Assembly (NCBI RefSeq): GCF_003113895.1
Contig: NZ_BDUD01000001.1
Coordinates: forward strand, 617,388 to 681,387
Length of the DNA: 64,000 nucleotides
Direction: 5' to 3'
Source of the DNA: Nostoc commune NIES-4072
Lineage (GTDB): Bacteria; Cyanobacteriota; Cyanobacteriia; Cyanobacteriales; Nostocaceae
Shown: positions 53,589 through 63,619 of the stretch, in pieces
How positions within the stretch are numbered: the first letter of the stretch is position 1
How the letters are laid out: every line of letters begins with the position of its first letter
The notes under the pieces: generated by a model
Told to the model about the DNA's origin: nothing
Database searches by the model: none
What the model saw: the letters and a program-made list of their open reading frames with translations, nothing else
Position numbers and translations under genes: made by a program

Positions 53589-54123
53589 TGCAGGCTTCTG
53601 AAAGTCTTGCTCTATTTGGTTTTCAAGGTTCGGTTGCGCGAATGCAAAAATCATAACACGACCTGACTTTTCCCGTTAAGTCATGAAACAACGAAGCAGC
53701 AGGAGTTTCAGACTATAGTATATTCTCAATAACTTAATATTAGTGACAATAAATCACGAGAGAATAGGGCTTTGAGCTAGGGGTATAGTAAGCGATCGCT
53801 CAATCAAGGAGATAACGGGAAAAGTCAGTAACACGACGAGTTGTAATTTGGCTAGAAACAAATGGCTGAAAACTAGTCCCCATAAGGTGCGCGGATGGTT
53901 TAGAAATTCTAACGCTCTCAAGTTCTTGCATATAGAGCAATTCAGCCATTTTTTGAGTCACTCCTTCCCGAACACCTACCCATCCGCGCATTCAGCGAAC
54001 AAACTAATCTGATGGGAAAGCTGCTTACTTAACTAAATATCCTATTTAATTAGGTTAGCTGACTTCAGGGCGATGCCTGGGTTAGGCTACACTTACGCAA
54101 TACCAGTACCCTCATAACCAACC
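53589..54123. other. CRISPR leader side and inverted repeats
   Basis: About 535 bases. The part next to the array should be the leader. CTGACTTTTCCCGTTA (53663-53678) and its exact reverse complement (53813-53828) bracket about 135 bases. A second mirrored pair (GCGCGGATGG near 53889, CCATCCGCGC near 53979) lies beyond. A minus-strand frame at 53800-53991 spans these and is not credible as a gene. Confidence 0.45.
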
Positions 54124-54447
54124 TTACTTGCCAACGTCTTCAAAGTCTGTTATTGCACAAGCAAACTCTCTAAAAGCTGTTTTAATCAAAACCTCTTTTG
54201 TCCCCCTTTCCAGCGAAGAATTGCGTATGAGGTCTGTTAATTCTATGAACAGCAGAGAAAACATAAAACGATCTTGGCGGTCAACTTGTTTCAAGCACGA
54301 CGATATAAACTGATAAAGCTCTGTTTTTCTAGGTTTAGTTTGTTCTTCCCATATTTGCAAACCAAGCCGAAAAGTTTTCAAACGGATTTCATTACTGTTG
54401 AAGGACGCGTCTTTGTAGCGGACTGATACGCGTTGGGGTATTTCCAT
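54124..54447 (-). CDS. Hypothetical helical protein
   Basis: 107 residues, mostly helical (RLGLQIWEEQTKPRKTELYQ, FMFSLLFIELTDLIRNSS). No family recognised. It has a clear ATG and plausible composition and may be a small conserved cyanobacterial protein. No partner gene adjoins it. Confidence 0.4.
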   Translation of the reverse strand: MEIPQRVSVRYKDASFNSNEIRLKTFRLGLQIWEEQTKPRKTELYQFISSCLKQVDRQDRFMFSLLFIELTDLIRNSSLERGTKEVLIKTAFREFACAITDFEDVGK

Positions 54448-54686
54448 GAGTTTTAGCTATACATATTCAATGTAAAGTAATTATTCACTTATATTTTGGC
54501 TAAACCGGAAAAATATAATATTTTGCACCAATTCCAATAACTACCATAGGTTAGAGACTTCCAACTAAAACAATATCCTATCGCGGTGTAGGCAGGGGGA
54601 GAATGAAAAATATTATCTGAGTAAATGGATAATTTTTTTTTGGAAGTCCCTTAGAAACGAATTATTTGCGTGGACTGAGCAGTTAA

Positions 54687-54708
54687 GGGTAGCACGGGTG
54701 TGCTACCC
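54687..54708. other. Hairpin downstream of the Hli gene
   Basis: GGGTAGCAC and GTGCTACCC form a perfect 9-base-pair stem with a GGGT loop, 14 bases past the Hli stop. There is no T-run on the minus strand, so it may stabilise the mRNA end and not act as a full terminator. Confidence 0.4.
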
Positions 54709-54721
54709 TGCTAGCATCAAT

Positions 54722-54901
54722 TTAGAGGATACCCCAGAAATGGAGTAAGCCTTGACCAGAAAAAGCTTCAATCAAAATCGCAGATAAAAAACCAATCATC
54801 GCAAGACGACCGTTCCAGTTTTCACTCTGAGGAGTGAAGCCAAAACGCACAGCATTAGGATCTTCTGAAACAATAGGGGCAGGATTCTTAAAACCTGTCA
54901 T
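54722..54901 (-). CDS. High-light-inducible protein (Hli/SCP)
   Basis: 59 residues, a one-helix member of the chlorophyll a/b-binding superfamily. [23 protein letters not shown] is the chlorophyll-binding helix (ExxNGR...), preceded by the usual [10 protein letters not shown]. Such proteins sit in the thylakoid membrane, bind chlorophyll and carotenoid, and protect newly made chlorophyll and photosystem II under high light. The start MTGFKNPAP was taken. Confidence 0.93.
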   Translation of the reverse strand: MTGFKNPAPIVSEDPNAVRFGFTPQSENWNGRLAMIGFLSAILIEAFSGQGLLHFWGIL

Positions 54902-55071
54902 CAGTAAAACTCCAAAGTTCAAGTGTTGTAGCAGTTGTGACTGTCTGTAAAGTAATGTAACAGATGTTTAAAAAAATGCGACATTCAGAACAAAGAAAAT
55001 CTGCTCAACATTTTTTCATTGCAGAACCTTAAAAACCGCATAATTTTGTTGAGATGCATTGAGTTTTTGAG

Positions 55072-55941
55072 CTAATTGGAAGCTGTTGAGCGCAAATTGT
55101 CCTGCAATTGCGAATTATCTTGGTCAGCGAAGGTTTTGAACTCGATCGCATCATGGCTACAAAAGAGGCGCACTTCACTACTGTGGTCGAGCGATAACGC
55201 CCGTAACTTATCTTGATTAGAAAGTCGAGCCTTGCGGTCTACCTCCATGAACGATTGGTAGGCACGTAGACCAGGTGTGCAAACTCGTTTAGGAGAGCCG
55301 ATTTCGTGTCGGTAAAAGTAAGCATCGCCTGCATGTAAGAGCCAACCTTCGGATGTCTCAATAGCGATACCTGCATGACCCCGTGTATGACCAACGAGCG
55401 GTATTAGGAGAATTTCGGGCGGTAGTCCTTCGAGGTTACGTACTGCCTCAAAGCCGAACCAAGGTTCACCACCAGGCGAATAATACTTCCAATTTTTTAC
55501 TTCGTCCCACTGGCCAGGGCGGTAACGTCGAGATGAGACAAAGCCTTGCCGTTCTTTGGCTGCTTCAATCTCACTGAGCATTACATGCACAGTTGCTTCG
55601 GGAAAATCTTCCAACCCGCCTGCATGGTCAAAATCGAGATGAGTAAGCACTATATGGCGGACATCGCGGGGGTTCAAGCCGAGCTGCTCAATAGCTGCAA
55701 CCGCCGTGTATTTTTCTTCAAACTTGATACGATTCAAATTCATGAAGAAGGGGCTAAGTCTTGATAATGGCGCTTTGACATCGCGCTGACCAAAGCCTGT
55801 ATCTATGAGAACGAGTCCCTGATTTGTCTCAATAAGCAGACAGTGACAGACGAGACAGGCTGTTAGCCCACGACTAAAACCGTCGAAGAGTGCCCCACCA
55901 ATCGGGCACATACAACCGCAATTAAGATGATGAATACGCAT
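55072..55941 (-). CDS. MBL-fold metallo-hydrolase
   Basis: 289 residues. The binuclear zinc motif VLTHLDFDHAGG is intact, with further ligands in GHTRGHAGI, HAGDAYFY and a C-terminal CSHDAIEF. It resembles the AHL-lactonase-like branch of the family, but lactonase activity cannot be claimed from sequence. The start has an unusual cysteine-rich segment (HHLNCGCMCPIGGALFDG). Soluble, monocistronic. Confidence 0.88.
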   Translation of the reverse strand: MRIHHLNCGCMCPIGGALFDGFSRGLTACLVCHCLLIETNQGLVLIDTGFGQRDVKAPLSRLSPFFMNLNRIKFEEKYTAVAAIEQLGLNPRDVRHIVLTHLDFDHAGGLEDFPEATVHVMLSEIEAAKERQGFVSSRRYRPGQWDEVKNWKYYSPGGEPWFGFEAVRNLEGLPPEILLIPLVGHTRGHAGIAIETSEGWLLHAGDAYFYRHEIGSPKRVCTPGLRAYQSFMEVDRKARLSNQDKLRALSLDHSSEVRLFCSHDAIEFKTFADQDNSQLQDNLRSTASN

Positions 55942-56123
55942 AAATTATTCTATCGAGCATCAATCTCTTTTAAAGATGAAACAATATGGATAATCACCAT
56001 ACTTAGGAGTGAATAAATTTATGTTTTCACAGGATTTAATTGCTGAGTTACTTTTGCAGTCTGTGTCTAAAGTCTAGTGAAATCGATTTGTGAGTTTGAC
56101 TTGTTTAGGTTGTAATTGCGAGA

Positions 56124-56438
56124 ATGAGTCTGACTCGCTACGATCGCATTAGAAATTTATCGCATCTGAGTATGGCAAACCAGGACGCTCCACTCACAGG
56201 AGAAGCGCTAATTAAGGAAGTCTGTCGGCGGATTCGGGTAGCCCGCAGCTATTGGGATGCTCACAATAACGCTGCCTGTCGGGGTGAGCGCGATCGCGCA
56301 ATCTTCCTTTACAATACACTGAGCAAAGAACAAAAAGAGCAGATTCCGCAGGTGTTGCGGGTATGGCTGCGCTATCGCAGTGAGAAGTATTTTGGCGCAC
56401 ACCGAACACCGCCCAAATCGGCACGAAAATCAAAATAG
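56124..56438 (+). CDS. Hypothetical basic protein
   Basis: 104 residues, helical, basic, with ALIKEVCRRIRVARSYWDAH and VLRVWLRYRSEKYFG. Probably a conserved Nostoc-type small protein of unknown role. The start may be the ATG at 56124 or at 56172 (MANQDAP). Confidence 0.5.
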   Translation: MSLTRYDRIRNLSHLSMANQDAPLTGEALIKEVCRRIRVARSYWDAHNNAACRGERDRAIFLYNTLSKEQKEQIPQVLRVWLRYRSEKYFGAHRTPPKSARKSK

Positions 56439-56528
56439 TATTAAGTATGATATCGTTACCTGAAACCCTTGTAGAGACCTTGCAATGCAACGTCAAAACA
56501 ATTCATTTTCATCAGATGTCTAATGCAG

Positions 56529-57623
56529 TTAGTTAATTTGCCAAATATGGATAGTGCCATCCTCATTGCTACTAGCGAGGGTTTTACCATCTGGGCTAAG
56601 AGCAAGCCCTAAAACGGAACTGGAACCATCCTGAAAAGTGTGCAAGAGTTTCAAAGTCTCTAAACTCCACAGTTTAATACTGCCATCAAAATTACCGCAG
56701 ATTAGAATTTTTCCATCGGGGCTGATGGTAAGAGATTCAACTGAACTAAAATTGTCAGGAAACTCATGCAGCAATTTTCCAGTTTGAAGATTCCATAACT
56801 TCAGGGTGCTAATTGCACGATTTCGAGAAACAAGTTGACCAAAACTCCCAGTGACTAGCTTTTTGCTATCTGGAGTAATGGCAATAGCATCAATTCCGGT
56901 TTTGTGTCCTTTGAGAATATGGCGTGTTTTTTTAGTTTGCAGATTAATGAGCCTAATTGTATTGTCATCGCCGCCACCCCCAGCACTTACAAGGGTTTGC
57001 ATATCAGGGCTAATTGCAACCTTACTTACAAAGCCTGAGTGTGCAGCAATAGTATCAAGCAGCTTAAGCGTGTGTAAATCCCAAAGTTTGATTGTGCGAT
57101 CGTCACTGCCACTAGCAATCAATCTACCATCTGAACTAATAGCAACGGTTTCTACTGGCTGGGTATGTTCACTTCCGATGTTAAGCATTAATTGAGTGCG
57201 TAAATCCCAAACCTTCATTGTTGGGGTAGTTATCCCACCACTTACAATCAGCTTGCCATCTGGACTAATAGCAATTGATGTAACACCATCTGAGTGAGCG
57301 TCTAAACTACGCAGTAATTTTCCAGTACGTATATTCCAGGTTTTAATTGTATCATCTCTACCTCCACTAATCAGGGTTTGCCCATCGGGGCTAATGACAA
57401 TTGCTGGAACACCAAAAATCGCTTTTTTATGTCCAGTCAGTGTATGAACAAGTTGAATATGTATTTGAGGCTGGGTAATTGTACTCTTAACAATGGGGGG
57501 ATTTGAACCGGAAGAATGTACATCAATGACAATCACAGTCATGTTTACTGCGTAGTTTACCGCCGCAGGCATCGCTAAGGCTGTAATAGCTAGTTTGGAC
57601 TTGAGAAAATTTAATAATTTCAT
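56529..57623 (-). CDS. WD40-repeat protein with N-terminal signal or anchor
   Basis: 364 residues. An N-terminal hydrophobic segment (about 10-35) suggests export or membrane anchoring. From about residue 55 seven WD40 repeats form a beta-propeller (units such as TISPDGKILICGNFDGSIKL and ISSDGRLIASGSDDRTIKLW). It is likely a protein-interaction scaffold. The partner is unknown. Confidence 0.85.
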   Translation of the reverse strand: MKLLNFLKSKLAITALAMPAAVNYAVNMTVIVIDVHSSGSNPPIVKSTITQPQIHIQLVHTLTGHKKAIFGVPAIVISPDGQTLISGGRDDTIKTWNIRTGKLLRSLDAHSDGVTSIAISPDGKLIVSGGITTPTMKVWDLRTQLMLNIGSEHTQPVETVAISSDGRLIASGSDDRTIKLWDLHTLKLLDTIAAHSGFVSKVAISPDMQTLVSAGGGGDDNTIRLINLQTKKTRHILKGHKTGIDAIAITPDSKKLVTGSFGQLVSRNRAISTLKLWNLQTGKLLHEFPDNFSSVESLTISPDGKILICGNFDGSIKLWSLETLKLLHTFQDGSSSVLGLALSPDGKTLASSNEDGTIHIWQIN

Positions 57624-57894
57624 GGCGGTCAGGAACGCAATTATATAATAGGGTTCCCATTTGATGGGATGCGATGCCTACGGCGGGCAGATACGCCATC
57701 GCACCCTCACCACATTCGATAGATGGCAGTATAGTAAACTCTGCCAGTTGAATTGATAACTTTTAGCAAAGTTCGTTAAGCACGTCAAATTTAGGTCGGT
57801 TGCTACACACACCAGTCTGATTGTGATTAGTCATAATGTAGTGTAGTAGTGCAATATATTGCGCTGTTACAAAAGCTAAATACAGAGGTAAACT

Positions 57895-58077
57895 ATGTTT
57901 CCTTTTTGGGGTAATGCCTGTTATGGAAGCGAACCCATTTCGCGCAAAGCTGGCTTAGAGCGGAAATTAAAATTCTTGATTTGGATGCGAGATGATTTAG
58001 AATCCAGACTGGCTGGCATTAATGCTTCTATTGAGACAATTCGCCAGCAAATAGAACGCTCAGACTCAGCTGCTTAG
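57895..58077 (+). CDS. Small conserved coiled-coil protein
   Basis: 60 residues. RKAGLERKLKFLIWMRDDLE and AGINASIETIRQQIE form an amphipathic helical hairpin. A good AGAGGT-like ribosome site precedes the ATG at 57895. It matches a small protein type I recall from cyanobacteria; role unknown. Confidence 0.6.
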   Translation: MFPFWGNACYGSEPISRKAGLERKLKFLIWMRDDLESRLAGINASIETIRQQIERSDSAA

Positions 58078-58355
58078 GACTTAGTTATTGCAGAGTTTAT
58101 ACCTAATCCAGTTGTAACTTTTTAGTGACTGGGCGCTGTAGATGGGCTGCATCAGTGTTGTAAGTCTTTGTGCAGCGCTCTGTCACTAGCTAGCGCATAA
58201 GAGAGAAATCTTGAAAAACGAAGTCCAGTTTTTTATACTTGTGTCTGGCAGAACTAGCTCTGAATAAATAATTTAAGACAGAGATAGAGTAAGCATTTAT
58301 GAATATCTTGAAGTTAGAGCCGTAATCGTCACTTAACGCGCCAGAACTTATACAA

Positions 58356-59051
58356 ATGAAAAATATTATCTCGATTGGTTGGAATAGCTGGTTAAAAAGG
58401 CACAAGGAATCTATTTTACTATTTGACTCAATTGCTGCCGCTAGTGAAATTGCCTTTATGCTTAACGGTCAGTGGGATGGCTGCAATGGTGTGATAATAG
58501 ATAAATGTGATGAGGTAGCTGTTAACACTGCTACCAAACTATTAGAAGCTGCATGGTGTTATCAAGGCGCATCCAAAGCTGTTTTAGACAGAATAGCAAC
58601 TGATGAAATTTTACGCCGTTATGCAATGGGAGAAAAATTTTTTATTAATGCTAATTTGAGGTGTGCAGTACTTCCATCAGCGAAATTGAGCGAAATTAAT
58701 CTAAGTTATGCAAAGTTGAGTTGGGCAGACCTCAGTCAAGCCAATCTAAGTAAAGCTGATTTAACAGCAGCAGACCTAAGTGAAGCTAATTTAAGTGGAG
58801 CCGACTTGAGTAAGGCATATTTAATGAGGGCAAACCTAAAGGGGGCAGACCTTCAATTAGCAGATATGAGGGGGGCTAATTTAAGTAGTGCTAACTTAAG
58901 TGAAGTTAACCTTACTAATGCAGATTTAACAGGAGCTAATTTATCGTTAGCTGACCTCAGAGGGGCAAATTTTAACTTCTGCAATTTGAGTGGGGCTAAC
59001 CTCACAGGTGCTAAGTTAATTGAAAGTGACTTAGCTTTTGCTAGACAGTAA
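58356..59051 (+). CDS. Pentapeptide-repeat protein
   Basis: 231 residues. A non-repetitive N-terminus (about 1-95) with ATKLLEAAWCYQGASKAVLD is followed by about 26 A(N/D)LxX repeats (about 97-228), giving a right-handed beta-helix. No signal peptide, so cytosolic. The target is unknown. Confidence 0.85.
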   Translation: MKNIISIGWNSWLKRHKESILLFDSIAAASEIAFMLNGQWDGCNGVIIDKCDEVAVNTATKLLEAAWCYQGASKAVLDRIATDEILRRYAMGEKFFINANLRCAVLPSAKLSEINLSYAKLSWADLSQANLSKADLTAADLSEANLSGADLSKAYLMRANLKGADLQLADMRGANLSSANLSEVNLTNADLTGANLSLADLRGANFNFCNLSGANLTGAKLIESDLAFARQ

Positions 59052-59097
59052 CTAACGATAATAATGATTCATATTCAAATTCAGCAACGTTGAAATT

Positions 59098-60078
59098 TTA
59101 CTTAGTTTGAAATATATTTTGTACCATTTTTTTGTCTGCATTCGCTGCTGCCCTATCCAACTCAGCAATCTCGCTGGCGTTTAATTGCCAACCCAATGCA
59201 CCAATATTCTCCCTAGCCTGTTCCACGCTCTTTGCTCCAGGAATAGGGATGGTTCCTTTACAGATGCACCAATTAATTGCTACCTGAGACATAGTTTTGT
59301 TTCTGGAGTGTGCCACCTCTTGTAAACATGCCAAAAGCGATCGCATTCCTGGTAATATCTGCCTAAATAGCAGACCTCGGATGCCTTTGGGCAAAGGGCC
59401 TTGCTCAGAGTATTTCCCAGTCAATAGCCCCAAAGCCAGAGGGCTGTAAGCAATAAGTTTAATTCCCAACTCATCACAAAGGTCTTTGAGCTTTAGTTGG
59501 GTGACAGGATATGTAGACAACAAAGAGTATTGAACTTGCAAAGTACTAATAGGAACGCCTCGTTCAGCAAACTTTTTCTGCACTTGCTTAAGCCGTTTAG
59601 GCCCATAATTGGATAGTCCCACTCCCTTAACTAGTCTTTGCTCATACAAATCGGCAAGTCCATCTAACAGTCCTCCCTCTTGCCAAGGAGCATAATTCGC
59701 TGTAGACCAATGCATTTGTACCAAATCTACGTTTCTTCCCAAACGTTGGGCAGATGACTTGCAAGCCTCTACCATTGATTTACGTGTCCATCTCCACGGG
59801 TAAGCAGCAATCTTAGTCGCAATACAAATATTTTCTTTGCCTAAACCTACATATTCTTGGCTGAATCGTCCCAGAAGTAGCTCACTGCGACCATTTAATC
59901 TGCCAGTTCCGTAAGAATCACCTGTATCAAATAAAGTCACACCGTTGCTTACACAAAGGTTAAACACCGCTTGTAATTGGTGATCCATACTTTCGTGATA
60001 TCCCCAAAGCAGTTGGTTGCCCCAGGCCCAAGTCCCGCAGCCCATACTTGGGAGTGTAAGTTTTTGGAGAGTCTGCAT
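59098..60078 (-). CDS. Aldo/keto reductase
   Basis: 326 residues, NADPH-dependent TIM-barrel oxidoreductase. The tetrad is visible: Asp and Tyr in LFDTGDSYGTGRLNGRSE, Lys in ICIATKIAAYPW and His in DLVQMHWSTANY. The cofactor tail IPIPGAKSVEQARENIGALG is intact. Plant-plastid relatives exist. The substrate is unknown. Confidence 0.92.
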   Translation of the reverse strand: MQTLQKLTLPSMGCGTWAWGNQLLWGYHESMDHQLQAVFNLCVSNGVTLFDTGDSYGTGRLNGRSELLLGRFSQEYVGLGKENICIATKIAAYPWRWTRKSMVEACKSSAQRLGRNVDLVQMHWSTANYAPWQEGGLLDGLADLYEQRLVKGVGLSNYGPKRLKQVQKKFAERGVPISTLQVQYSLLSTYPVTQLKLKDLCDELGIKLIAYSPLALGLLTGKYSEQGPLPKGIRGLLFRQILPGMRSLLACLQEVAHSRNKTMSQVAINWCICKGTIPIPGAKSVEQARENIGALGWQLNASEIAELDRAAANADKKMVQNIFQTK

Positions 60079-60430
60079 CTTTGCTCTCTGTAGATTGCCT
60101 TATTAATTATCAGGCATATAGTCAGTAGACCGAAAAACTTTGCGATGCAAACTCTACAAGAGGCTGACGCTCGTGACGCTCGATAGCGTAGCGTAAAGCC
60201 TGCGGCATGGCTTCGCTTAGAGCGACGTAGGAGCGTCTGACTCGCTAACGCTGCGCTATCGCCCTTGGCGTCTCCCCAGAAGACTCGCTACCACTTCGCT
60301 AATGTCAACGGCGGACGTAGCTTCTCTACAAATCTGATTGTTGTCTAAAAAACCGTATTATTTGAGACATTTACCTAAAAACAGTTAAAAAATTGGGATT
60401 TTGAATTGATATTTTTTTGATGATATCAAA
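60079..60430. repeat. Dispersed repeat region
   Basis: About 60160-60330 is dense with GACGCTCG/GCGTAGCG/TCGCTAACGC words and imperfect inverted pairs, as in dispersed Nostoc repeats. No gene was found. Confidence 0.6.
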
Positions 60431-60433
60431 ATT

Positions 60434-60460
60434 AAAACCCAGCATTTATTGCTGGGTTTT
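60434..60460 (-). terminator. Rho-independent terminator
   Basis: AAAACCCAGCA (60434-60444) and TGCTGGGTTTT (60450-60460) pair around a 5-base loop with T/A runs on both sides, so it can work in either direction. It lies past the PEP-CTERM gene. Confidence 0.8.
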
Positions 60461-60516
60461 ATATCTTAAAACGAGAAGGATATTGTTGTTTTTTAAAACA
60501 GCGTGAATAGATTATT

Positions 60517-61218
60517 TTAAACTAACTTTGATTTCCGTTTCATAAATGAACCAACACTCACAACGCCGAACGCTAATAAGCCCAATATTGTAGTAGGTTC
60601 AGGGACACTAGCTAGCCTATAACTATGGTTATCAGTTTCAAATGCAATACCAGTTGAACTGAAAACTACTTTATCAAAAGTCTCTCCTTTACTAGTATTT
60701 GCTAAAAAATTAACATAAACATTATTTGTCAGACTAGTCTGATTACCATCGGCTGAAGCGCCTGGAACAGATTTGCCATTAAATGTTGTTATTAGATTAC
60801 TTCCGCTATAGACCGAAACAGAGTTATATGCGTCTATAGACCCCCAGTAGAACCCAAAGTAATCAATAGGATTAGCAAAGGTAATAGTTTCATTACCACT
60901 TCCTGGAATATTCTGAAGTCCTGAGGGCGCAACTGTTAAGTAATAGCTGTTATCACCCAAGGGAGTAGCATATTGATTAGTTATACTCCCTTTGACAATT
61001 CCATTGCTTCCAGAGTAAGTAGCAAATCCGTTTGGATCGGTTGCTGTCCCTAAATTGAAGTCGATCGTTTTAGTTCCTAGAATATTAGTTTTTTGACCTT
61101 CTCCTGCAACAGATGTAGAATTTCCTATAGTCAGGCTAACAGCGCCGGCTGGGTTAGTACTCATGGAAAAAATTGCTGTTCCAACTAAGGCTAATGATAG
61201 TTTTTGAAGAGTAAGCAT
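60517..61218 (-). CDS. PEP-CTERM exported protein
   Basis: 233 residues. Signal peptide (about 1-26), a beta-rich Ser/Gly/Asn body with a single domain (TITFANPIDYFGFYWGSIDA), and the C-terminal sorting signal SVPEPTTILGLLAFGVVSVG followed by RKSKLV. Such proteins are processed by an exosortase and end up at the surface or in the matrix. No exosortase gene is in the window. Confidence 0.9.
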   Translation of the reverse strand: MLTLQKLSLALVGTAIFSMSTNPAGAVSLTIGNSTSVAGEGQKTNILGTKTIDFNLGTATDPNGFATYSGSNGIVKGSITNQYATPLGDNSYYLTVAPSGLQNIPGSGNETITFANPIDYFGFYWGSIDAYNSVSVYSGSNLITTFNGKSVPGASADGNQTSLTNNVYVNFLANTSKGETFDKVVFSSTGIAFETDNHSYRLASVPEPTTILGLLAFGVVSVGSFMKRKSKLV

Positions 61219-61996
61219 TGATTTATTTCCCTACGTATTTGATATGCATAGCTTGGCATTTAAAACTACAAAATGTGTAGTACCTAGAAGCAGCTTTTAC
61301 AAAAAAAATGTATTAATAGCATCAATTTGAAGATAGGAAAAAGCTATTGATGGTTCAAAAAAATTAGATTTAATTCTGTGTAAATGGTATCTTTATATCT
61401 TTATTGTTTCTTCATAAATAAGTTCGTAATAAGAACTTTAGTCCGGGATTTTTAAGCACGCTTTGTGCTTACTAAGAACTCATCAAGATTAATGAGACAG
61501 ACCACTAATATTATTTTGGTCATCCTATCAATTTTTACTAAATCGGCTTAGTTTGTAGTTGGATTGTGGTAAATACTCTAGTCAACCAAAGCACAAAAAA
61601 AGGTAGACAAGGCGCCTGCCCTCAAGACTTTTGAGTTAAATTCTTAGTTTTAGACCTTATTGATATCCCCCTGAAAGTAAGGGGATACAAGCACGAATGT
61701 TGCCAAGTGCAGTTTTAAGCCGCACTTGGCAACGCTTAGGATACGATCTATTTAATTCCGTAAATAGATCAACTCGTTGTGAGAGTATCAAGATTCCCCT
61801 ACACACCTCAACTAGGCTTAAACCTAGCTGTGTAGATACTTTTCTAATAGTGAACTGATTTCTCTTCAAACAGTATTAGTAATTTGTAAATTTTATTCAC
61901 TCCAAATTTTGAGAGAGTGTAATTAAATAAAACCAGTGCGATCGCTTGTAACGTAAAATTAGTTTCCATCCGGCATTTGCTAACACCTTGACGCCC
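61219..61996. other. Intergenic region with a strong hairpin
   Basis: About 780 bases. GTTGCCAAGTGC (61699-61710) and GCACTTGGCAAC (61722-61733) form a perfect 12-base-pair stem with an 11-base loop and no T-run. A minus frame at 61657-61869 runs across it and is not convincing. No other feature. Confidence 0.5.
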
Positions 61997-63508
61997 ATGT
62001 TTTGCGACTACCTCATCCAAATCTTGACTGCCCGTGTGTATGATGTTGCCCAAGAAACACCACTGGAGTATGCCCCAAACTTGTCTGCGCGGCTGAATAA
62101 TCAACTGCTGCTGAAACGTGAGGATATGCAGTCAGTATTTTCCTTTAAACTGCGGGGTGCTTATAACAAGATGGTGCAACTGCCACCAGATATATTAGCC
62201 CAGGGTGTAATTGCCGCATCTGCGGGAAATCATGCTCAGGGAGTCGCCCTTGCAGCCAGTCGCTTAGGAACCAAAGCGATTATCGTTATGCCAGTAACCA
62301 CGCCCCAAGTCAAGGTGGACGCAGTTAGAATGAGGGGGGGAGCAGTCGTCTTACATGGAAACACCTACGACGATGCTTATAGCTATGCCCGTGAATTAGA
62401 AATAGAAAAAGGTTTGACGTTTATTCATCCTTTTGATGATCCTCATGTCATTGCTGGACAGGGAACAATTGGGATGGAAATTTTACGACAATATCAGCAA
62501 CCCATCCATGCGATTTTTGTAGCGATTGGAGGGGGCGGATTAATTTCTGGGATTGGGGCTTATGTAAAACGCTTGCGTCCCGAAATCAAGATTATTGGCG
62601 TTGAACCAGTAGATGCTGATGCGATGTCTCAATCGCTAAAAGCTGGACATCGGGTGCGCTTGTCTCAAGTAGGGTTATTTGCTGATGGTGTGGCGGTGCG
62701 AGAAGTAGGTGAAGAAACCTTCCGTTTGTGTCAGCAGTATGTAGATGAAATTATTTTGGTGGATACAGATGATACTTGTGCTGCGATTAAAGACGTGTTT
62801 GAGGATACGCGATCAATTTTAGAACCAGCCGGTGCATTAGCGATCGCAGCTGCTAAAGCATACACAGAACGAGAGCAAATCGAGGGACAAACCTTAATTG
62901 CTGTAGCTTGTGGGGCAAACATGAATTTTGATCGTCTCCGCTTTGTGGCAGAACGGGCAGAGTTGGGCGAACGCCGCGAAGCCATCTTTGCAGTCACAAT
63001 TCCAGAGGAACGGGGAAGTATTCGCCAGTTTTGTGAATGTATTGGCAATCGTAATCTTACCGAGTTTAATTATCGCATTGCCGATGAAAAAACAGCCCAT
63101 ATTTTTGTCGGTGTGCAAATTCAAAATCGTGCTGATGCTGCCAAGATGGTAGAAAACTTTGAAGCTCAAGGATTTGAAACTCTTGATTTAACAGACGACG
63201 AACTAACTAAATTACATCTGCGGCACATGGTAGGTGGGCATTCTCCCTTAGCTCATAATGAATTGCTCTACCGTTTTGAGTTTCCCGAACGTCCTGGCGC
63301 ATTGATGAAGTTTGTTACTTCCATGAGTCCCGACTGGAATATTAGTCTTTTTCACTACCGCAACAACGGGTCAGACTACGGTCGAATCGTTGTTGGTATC
63401 CAGGTTCCCCCGCACGAGATGGGAGAGTGGCAAGCTTTTCTTGATAATCTGGGCTATCGCTATTGGGATGAGAATAAGAATCCGGCATACAAGCTGTTTT
63501 TGGGCTAG
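61997..63508 (+). CDS. ilvA: Threonine ammonia-lyase, biosynthetic
   Basis: PLP enzyme that deaminates threonine to 2-oxobutanoate, first step of isoleucine synthesis. 503 residues: PLP-lysine in REDMQSVFSFKLRGAYNK, SAGNHAQGVA and the glycine loop AIGGGGLISGIGAY. The C-terminal third (about 325-500) has two ACT-like domains for isoleucine/valine control (RGSIRQFCECIGNRN and RPGALMKFVTSM). Full biosynthetic length. The ATG at 61997 is preferred over a TTG three codons earlier. Confidence 0.95.
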   Translation: MFCDYLIQILTARVYDVAQETPLEYAPNLSARLNNQLLLKREDMQSVFSFKLRGAYNKMVQLPPDILAQGVIAASAGNHAQGVALAASRLGTKAIIVMPVTTPQVKVDAVRMRGGAVVLHGNTYDDAYSYARELEIEKGLTFIHPFDDPHVIAGQGTIGMEILRQYQQPIHAIFVAIGGGGLISGIGAYVKRLRPEIKIIGVEPVDADAMSQSLKAGHRVRLSQVGLFADGVAVREVGEETFRLCQQYVDEIILVDTDDTCAAIKDVFEDTRSILEPAGALAIAAAKAYTEREQIEGQTLIAVACGANMNFDRLRFVAERAELGERREAIFAVTIPEERGSIRQFCECIGNRNLTEFNYRIADEKTAHIFVGVQIQNRADAAKMVENFEAQGFETLDLTDDELTKLHLRHMVGGHSPLAHNELLYRFEFPERPGALMKFVTSMSPDWNISLFHYRNNGSDYGRIVVGIQVPPHEMGEWQAFLDNLGYRYWDENKNPAYKLFLG

Positions 63509-63509
63509 G

Positions 63510-63619
63510 GGAGTGGGGAAGGGGCAAGGGAAGCAGGGGAAGCAGGGGGAGATGAGGGAGAAGAACTAATAGATCATACCCAATGCCCAATGCCCAATGC
63601 CCAATGCCCAATGCCCAAT
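63510..63619. repeat. Low-complexity and heptamer repeats
   Basis: A G-rich tract (GGGGAAGCAGGGGGAG-like) is followed by five perfect copies of CCCAATG plus a partial one (63579-63619). This is the complement of the heptamer seen near 18902-18940. Confidence 0.85.

Noticed and set aside
53800..53991. Minus-strand frame of 63 codons near the CRISPR array, possible Cas remnant
   Set aside because: Spans two inverted-repeat arms and shows no Cas or other motif.
58190..58405. Minus-strand frame upstream of the pentapeptide gene
   Set aside because: Overlaps the start of a clear gene on the other strand; no supporting motif.
61657..61869. Minus-strand frame of 70 codons
   Set aside because: Crosses a perfect 12-bp hairpin and matches no family; a chance frame is more likely.
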